This document shows positions 6,386-9,758 of a DNA stretch of 9,758 bases, piece by piece. The stretch lies in NCBI GenBank assembly GCA_937893115.1, contig CALBGK010000229.1, positions 1 through 9,758 on the forward strand. The letters run 5' to 3'. The notes beneath the pieces are model-generated. The model was not told where the DNA came from. It saw only the letters and a list, made by a program, of their open reading frames with translations, and made no database searches. The position numbers and the translations under genes were made by a program. Origin of the DNA: an uncultured Erysipelotrichaceae bacterium (GTDB taxonomy: Bacteria; Bacillota_I; Bacilli_A; Erysipelotrichales; Erysipelotrichaceae). The first letter of the stretch is position 1. Every line of letters begins with the position of its first letter.

Positions 6386-7801
6386 ATGACGACAAATAAA
6401 AAAAGCAATATGACATTTAAGTATGTCATTGAAGTAATATCTATTTTGTTGGGATTATACATAGCCCTATTTATTGAACCAAGTGGATTATTGACCAAAG
6501 AAGGCCTTATTGTGTTAGGAATATTTGTTTGGGGCATTATCAATTTAATGCTTGGATTAGTAGGCGAATACATGGTTACTTTGGCCATGGGTGCACTGTG
6601 GTATGTAACAGGGGCAGTCGGTTTCGACAAAGCTTTCTCCGGATTTGCTGGCTCAACATTTTGGCTCATTGTAGCTACGATGGGTTTGGGTGCTGCGGTT
6701 AAAAAAAGTGGATTATTAAAACGCTTATCATTATATTCATTGAAGTTCTTCAAACCAACATACTCAGGACAATTATTGGCCATTGTTGTTATGGGTATCA
6801 TAATTGCTCCGTTAATTCCAAGTACATCAGCAAAAGTTGCCATTATGGGCGCGCTAGTGTTAGGTATTTCTGATGAACTAGGTCTTGCAAAAAGAGGAGC
6901 TGGTCGCTTTGGCTTATTGATGGCTTTGTGGATTGGCTTTAATATTACAGGCAATGTGTATGTCAACGCATCATTTCAGGGATATATGGTGTTAGGATTG
7001 TTACCTGCAGAAACACAAGCTACATATACATGGATTACTTGGCTGATTAGATCTTTGCCTTGGGCAATTATTGTAATTGTTGGCATGTTTATTTTTACTA
7101 AACTCACATACAAAGAACCTAATGCTACAGAATTGCCAAAGGAATATATTGAAGAACAATTTAAATCTATCGGTAAATTATCAAGAAATGAAATCATTAC
7201 ATCAATTGTCATGGCTTTCTGTTTAGTAATGTTTATCCTTGAAAGCTATACAGGAATTGGTGCAGTGGTAGTATGTATCATCGGTATGACAGCTTTGACA
7301 TTTACAAAGGTCATTGGAAAAGATGAATTTGTCAGCAATACTTTATGGCCTCTTGTAGTATTCATCGGATCAACGCTAGGGTTCTCAACGGTTTTCTCTG
7401 CAGTTGGCATCGATGTATGGTTAGGGTCTGTTTTAGAACCTATCGCTGCGCAATTGACTAATCCATATTTGTTTGTTGCTGTAATATGCTTATTAACTTA
7501 TGTGGTAAGGCTATTTGTTGCTCAGACAGCTTGCAATACTTTAATGGTCACTATCATTTATCCATTGGCAGTTAGCTTAGGTATGGATCCATGGGTGGCA
7601 TGCGTTGTAATATATGGATCTTCAGTAATTTTCTATCCATTGTATACGCACTCTAATATTCTTATCTGTTATGGTGCATGCGGTGGAGAAGAAAATATTG
7701 ATGATAAATATTTTTTGAAAGCAGATATTGCTTTTATGGTTATTAATTTAGTGGCATTCTTGGTTTCGGTTCCATTCTGGTCAATGTTTGGAATGTTATA
7801 G
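6386..7801 (+). CDS. DASS/SLC13-type anion permease
   Basis: A 471-residue polytopic membrane protein of the divalent anion:sodium symporter (DASS, SLC13) type, which imports dicarboxylates, tricarboxylates or similar anions, usually with sodium. The start ATG is preceded by GAGAGGG (6375-6381). The hydrophobic profile shows ten or more membrane segments. The paired re-entrant motifs of the fold are recognisable: PSTSAKVAIMGALVLG (from P145) in the first half and AQTACNTLMVTIIYPLAVS (from A379) in the second. These replace the SNT triads of well-studied members, so the substrate or coupling ion may differ. ITGNVYVNASFQG, around residues 188-200, is another conserved-looking block. It lies 67 bases after the hydrolase gene on the same strand, so it plausibly supplies that enzyme's substrate or exchanges its product; this is inference. 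A strong hairpin follows. Confidence 0.85.
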   Translation: MTTNKKSNMTFKYVIEVISILLGLYIALFIEPSGLLTKEGLIVLGIFVWGIINLMLGLVGEYMVTLAMGALWYVTGAVGFDKAFSGFAGSTFWLIVATMGLGAAVKKSGLLKRLSLYSLKFFKPTYSGQLLAIVVMGIIIAPLIPSTSAKVAIMGALVLGISDELGLAKRGAGRFGLLMALWIGFNITGNVYVNASFQGYMVLGLLPAETQATYTWITWLIRSLPWAIIVIVGMFIFTKLTYKEPNATELPKEYIEEQFKSIGKLSRNEIITSIVMAFCLVMFILESYTGIGAVVVCIIGMTALTFTKVIGKDEFVSNTLWPLVVFIGSTLGFSTVFSAVGIDVWLGSVLEPIAAQLTNPYLFVAVICLLTYVVRLFVAQTACNTLMVTIIYPLAVSLGMDPWVACVVIYGSSVIFYPLYTHSNILICYGACGGEENIDDKYFLKADIAFMVINLVAFLVSVPFWSMFGML

Positions 7802-7830
7802 AATTTTGAAATAAATAAAATATATCAATG

Positions 7831-7862
7831 CAAAAACACAAGATATTCAATCTGTGTTTTTG
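7831..7862 (+). terminator. Terminator-like hairpin between the DASS and APC transporter genes
   Basis: CAAAAACACA (7831-7840) pairs perfectly with TGTGTTTTTG (7853-7862), and a further GAT/ATC pairing inside is possible past a one-base bulge. Another T-run follows at 7870-7875. It ends 23 bases before the ATG of the permease gene. No convincing promoter lies between, so the permease must rely on read-through or on a promoter inside the DASS gene. Confidence 0.72.
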
Positions 7863-7885
7863 TTAGACCTTTTTTGGAGGAGAAA

Positions 7886-9294
7886 ATGAAAAAAAGAGTG
7901 GATTTGGAGTTTTTGATCTTTTCACACTGGGGTTTGGCGCCATCATTGGCGTTGGTTGGTCAATTACTTTGCATCGACTGATCATTGCAGGAGGCGGTCC
8001 AATTCCATCAACTTTAGGTTTTGCTATATCGATGATAGTTTTCATCTTTGTTGGTTTGATATTTGCTGAGTTAGCTTCGGCAATGCCAGTGGCTGGAGGG
8101 GCTGTAACATACGGGAAAAGGGCTTTTGGTAAAACTGTTTCGTTTATTGTGGGATGGTTCTTACTTTTGGCTTATGCCGGGATTTTGCCTTTTGAAACTG
8201 TATCCATTACTGAAATATTATCTCATATCATTCCTGGTTTAAATAGTGGTCCCATTCTTTATGAGTTTGCCGGTGCAGAAATTAAATTGTATCCAGTGAT
8301 TGTATCGATTCTAATAGGGTGTTTAATAATTTGGATTAATCGTAGTGGTGTAAAAGCTGTTGCTTACTTTCAAAATATTCTTACTATTGTTTTAATTTTG
8401 GCGGCTGGAATATGTATTATCGGGGCTTTAATTAATTCAGATATCAAGAATTTGTTACCTGTATATCAACCAATGCCCGATAAGCCACATAACAGCATTT
8501 TTACAGGAATAATCTGTGTATGCGCTTTGACACCAATGTATTTTTCTGGTTTTGATACAATACCTCAATCTATTGAGGAGGCAAAATCAGTGGATAAAAA
8601 ACGCATGGGTAAAATTGTTACATCAACAGTAGTTTGTGCCGCTATTTTTTACTTCTTAGTTATTTTAGCAGCTTCCAGTGCTGTCCCTTGGCTCGAATTA
8701 GTTGAATTGCCGCTCCCAGTATTGTCTAATTTGATGTTGGAACTATATCCAGGTTATTTAGGTACAACAATGTACTGGGTGACAATAATTGGTGCTGCTG
8801 CTGGATTGTTTACTACATGGAACAGCTTCTATGTTGCTTCATCAAGACTGTTGATGTCTTTAGGACGATCAAAATTAATTCCTGAAGTGTTTGCTAAAGT
8901 AGATAAAAAAGAAACTCCGTATGTATCGAATATATTTTGTGCTGTAATCATGCTTACCGGACCTTTTTTAGGCATGGGTGTTGTAGATGTTTTATCAACG
9001 ATAGGTTCATTTGGATTTGCGGTAGGATGGATGATTGCGTGTCTTTGCTTTATCAAATTGCGGATAAAAGAGCCAGATATGGAAAGACCTTATAAATTGA
9101 AAGCAGGAATGCCTATTGCCATAATATCCAGTTTATTCTGTGCTTTCATGGTTTTAAATTGCATAGTTCCAGTTTTGCCAGGATATATGGGCAATCTTGG
9201 ACTGGCGGCATCGATCGCCTGGATTATTTTAGGCTTTGCCTTTTATATGTATATGCACTTTAAGAATAAGGACACCAAAAAAGAAGTTGTATAA
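7886..9294 (+). CDS. APC-superfamily amino acid permease, frameshifted in an A7 tract just after the start codon
   Basis: A polytopic amino acid transporter with about 12 membrane segments and about 468 residues if the frame is restored. GGAGGAG (7876-7882) precedes ATG 7886, but that ATG leads into a 31-codon frame ending at TGA 7979-7981. The permease frame lies one base back and reads KKSGFGVFDLFTLGFGAIIG from 7891. It therefore needs eight A after ATG instead of the seven at 7889-7895, or a -1 slip on A7. In this frame there is no ATG, GTG or TTG until TTG 7969. Starting there would remove most of the first membrane helix with its GAIIGVG substrate-binding loop. Other family marks are FAELASAMPVAGGAVTYGKR, the sixth-helix YFSGFDTIPQSIEEAK, and SRLLMSLGRSKLIPEVF. 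The substrate cannot be read from sequence. The possible states are phase-variable OFF, recoded, mutated, or mis-sequenced. A terminator overlaps the stop codon. Confidence 0.85.
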
Positions 9295-9306
9295 CTTCTT
9301 TTTGGT
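9274..9306. terminator. Bidirectional terminator between convergent genes
   Basis: The arm 9274-9288 (ACCAAAAAAGAAGTT) pairs with 9293-9306 (AACTTCTTTTTGGT) with one bulged A and a four-base loop. It overlaps the permease stop codon and lies seven bases from the stop of the minus-strand gene, so it can serve both. Confidence 0.82.
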
Positions 9307-9312
9307 ATAAAA

Positions 9313-9758
9313 TTATTTGTTTTTGATGTTATTGTAAGTCAATCCTAAATCATTTAAGGTTACAAAGCTTGTGTATTTGAGAGTTTTGTAATAAAAGCTT
9401 GCCATTTCTTCAGGCGTATAGGAAAAATTGGAATTAATATAAAATTCAATCGAAGCGTATGAAAAGTAAGTGCTTATGATATTTAGATATTCAAGATTAT
9501 AATCTTCAGCATCTGCATTCGAAAAGAGAAAGATAGGAAGTTTTTCGCTCACTTTTAAAAGTTCGACCAACTTGATGCGAAAACCAAAAAAGCAACTGTA
9601 TTTAAATAAATAATGATAATATTTTCTTCTGTTGTATATATGTTTAAAGACACTAAGTCGAAGCTTGTCGATATCTTCGGGCTTATTAATGCCGCTAGTT
9701 TCTTTGCTTAGCTTGTCAACACAAGCTTGGTATTTGTCAATTTCATCTTGAATAATAT
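9313..9758 (-). CDS. Probable TetR-family regulator, C-terminal part (5' end outside the window)
   Basis: On the minus strand the frame is open from the right edge (first full codon 9756-9754) to the TAA at 9313-9315, giving 147 visible residues. An internal TTG at 9570 is not the start, because good coding sequence continues upstream of it (IIQDEIDKYQACVDKL at the edge). The protein is helical and rich in aromatics: LSVFKHIYNRRKYYHYLF, then FRIKLVELLKVSEKLP, then STYFSYASIEFYINSNF and YTPEEMASFYYKTLK. The pattern of a helix with an aromatic, a short turn, and then a (S/T)PEEMA helix is typical of the ligand and dimer domain of Firmicutes TetR regulators. The DNA-binding helix-turn-helix would be upstream, outside the window, so the call is inference. 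It could regulate the neighbouring transport genes, for example through the palindromes at 4524-4537 or 4624-4642. Confidence 0.55.
   Translation of the reverse strand, partial: IIQDEIDKYQACVDKLSKETSGINKPEDIDKLRLSVFKHIYNRRKYYHYLFKYSCFFGFRIKLVELLKVSEKLPIFLFSNADAEDYNLEYLNIISTYFSYASIEFYINSNFSYTPEEMASFYYKTLKYTSFVTLNDLGLTYNNIKNK

Noticed and set aside
6355..6966. A 203-codon minus-strand open frame opposite the DASS gene
   Set aside because: It lies antisense to a clear membrane transporter, has low-complexity composition typical of an antisense shadow, and matches no family I recognise.

Overview
The window comes from a low-GC bacterium, most likely a member of the Bacillota (Firmicutes). Support for this: strong AGGAGG-type ribosome binding sites, a tRNA gene with an encoded CCA end, a cre-like operator, the rnr-smpB gene pair, and UGG rather than UGA for Trp. 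An Erysipelotrichia-like source is possible, but I cannot place it by family.

Left part (1-2743), plus strand: an RNA-processing and quality-control cluster. It holds RNase R (5' end outside the window), SmpB three bases downstream, and a small DUF2500-type membrane protein. The SmpB reading frame loses its family-typical basic tail at about 2337-2342 and runs 55 bases into the DUF2500 gene. The expected ending lies in the +1 frame and stops at 2379, so a small indel is likely. A tRNA-Leu(CAG) gene with its own terminator follows. A perfect 8-bp inverted repeat surrounds its probable -10 region.

Middle part (2970-4393): about 500 bases of AT-rich DNA with no supportable gene, then a decayed gene for a secreted surface protein. 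The remains show a signal peptide, a beta-helix-like region, and a Cys-containing repeat domain of the kind found in Firmicutes surface proteins. Two in-frame stops and two compensating frameshifts break it.

Right part (4394-9306), plus strand: a metabolic and transport group. A gamma-glutamyltransferase-family Ntn hydrolase without a signal peptide sits behind a terminator, a cre-like site and a possible second operator. It is followed by a DASS/SLC13-type anion transporter and an APC-superfamily amino acid permease. The likely theme is uptake and intracellular cleavage of an amide or gamma-glutamyl compound, coupled with amino acid transport; this is inference from gene order and families. 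The hydrolase has Trp where relatives usually carry the Arg that binds the gamma-glutamyl carboxylate, and a cluster of Cys around its nucleophile, so its substrate may be unusual. The permease cannot be read from its well-placed ATG without a one-base shift in an A7 tract directly after that codon. It also sits 23 bases behind a terminator-like hairpin.

Right edge: a minus-strand gene, cut by the window end, whose visible C-terminal half resembles the ligand domain of TetR-family regulators. It converges on the permease, and a bidirectional hairpin separates them.

There is no CRISPR array, rRNA, intact insertion sequence or phage gene. The most notable theme is the run of small lesions in smpB, the surface-protein gene and the permease. 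It may reflect genome decay, phase variation or sequence error.
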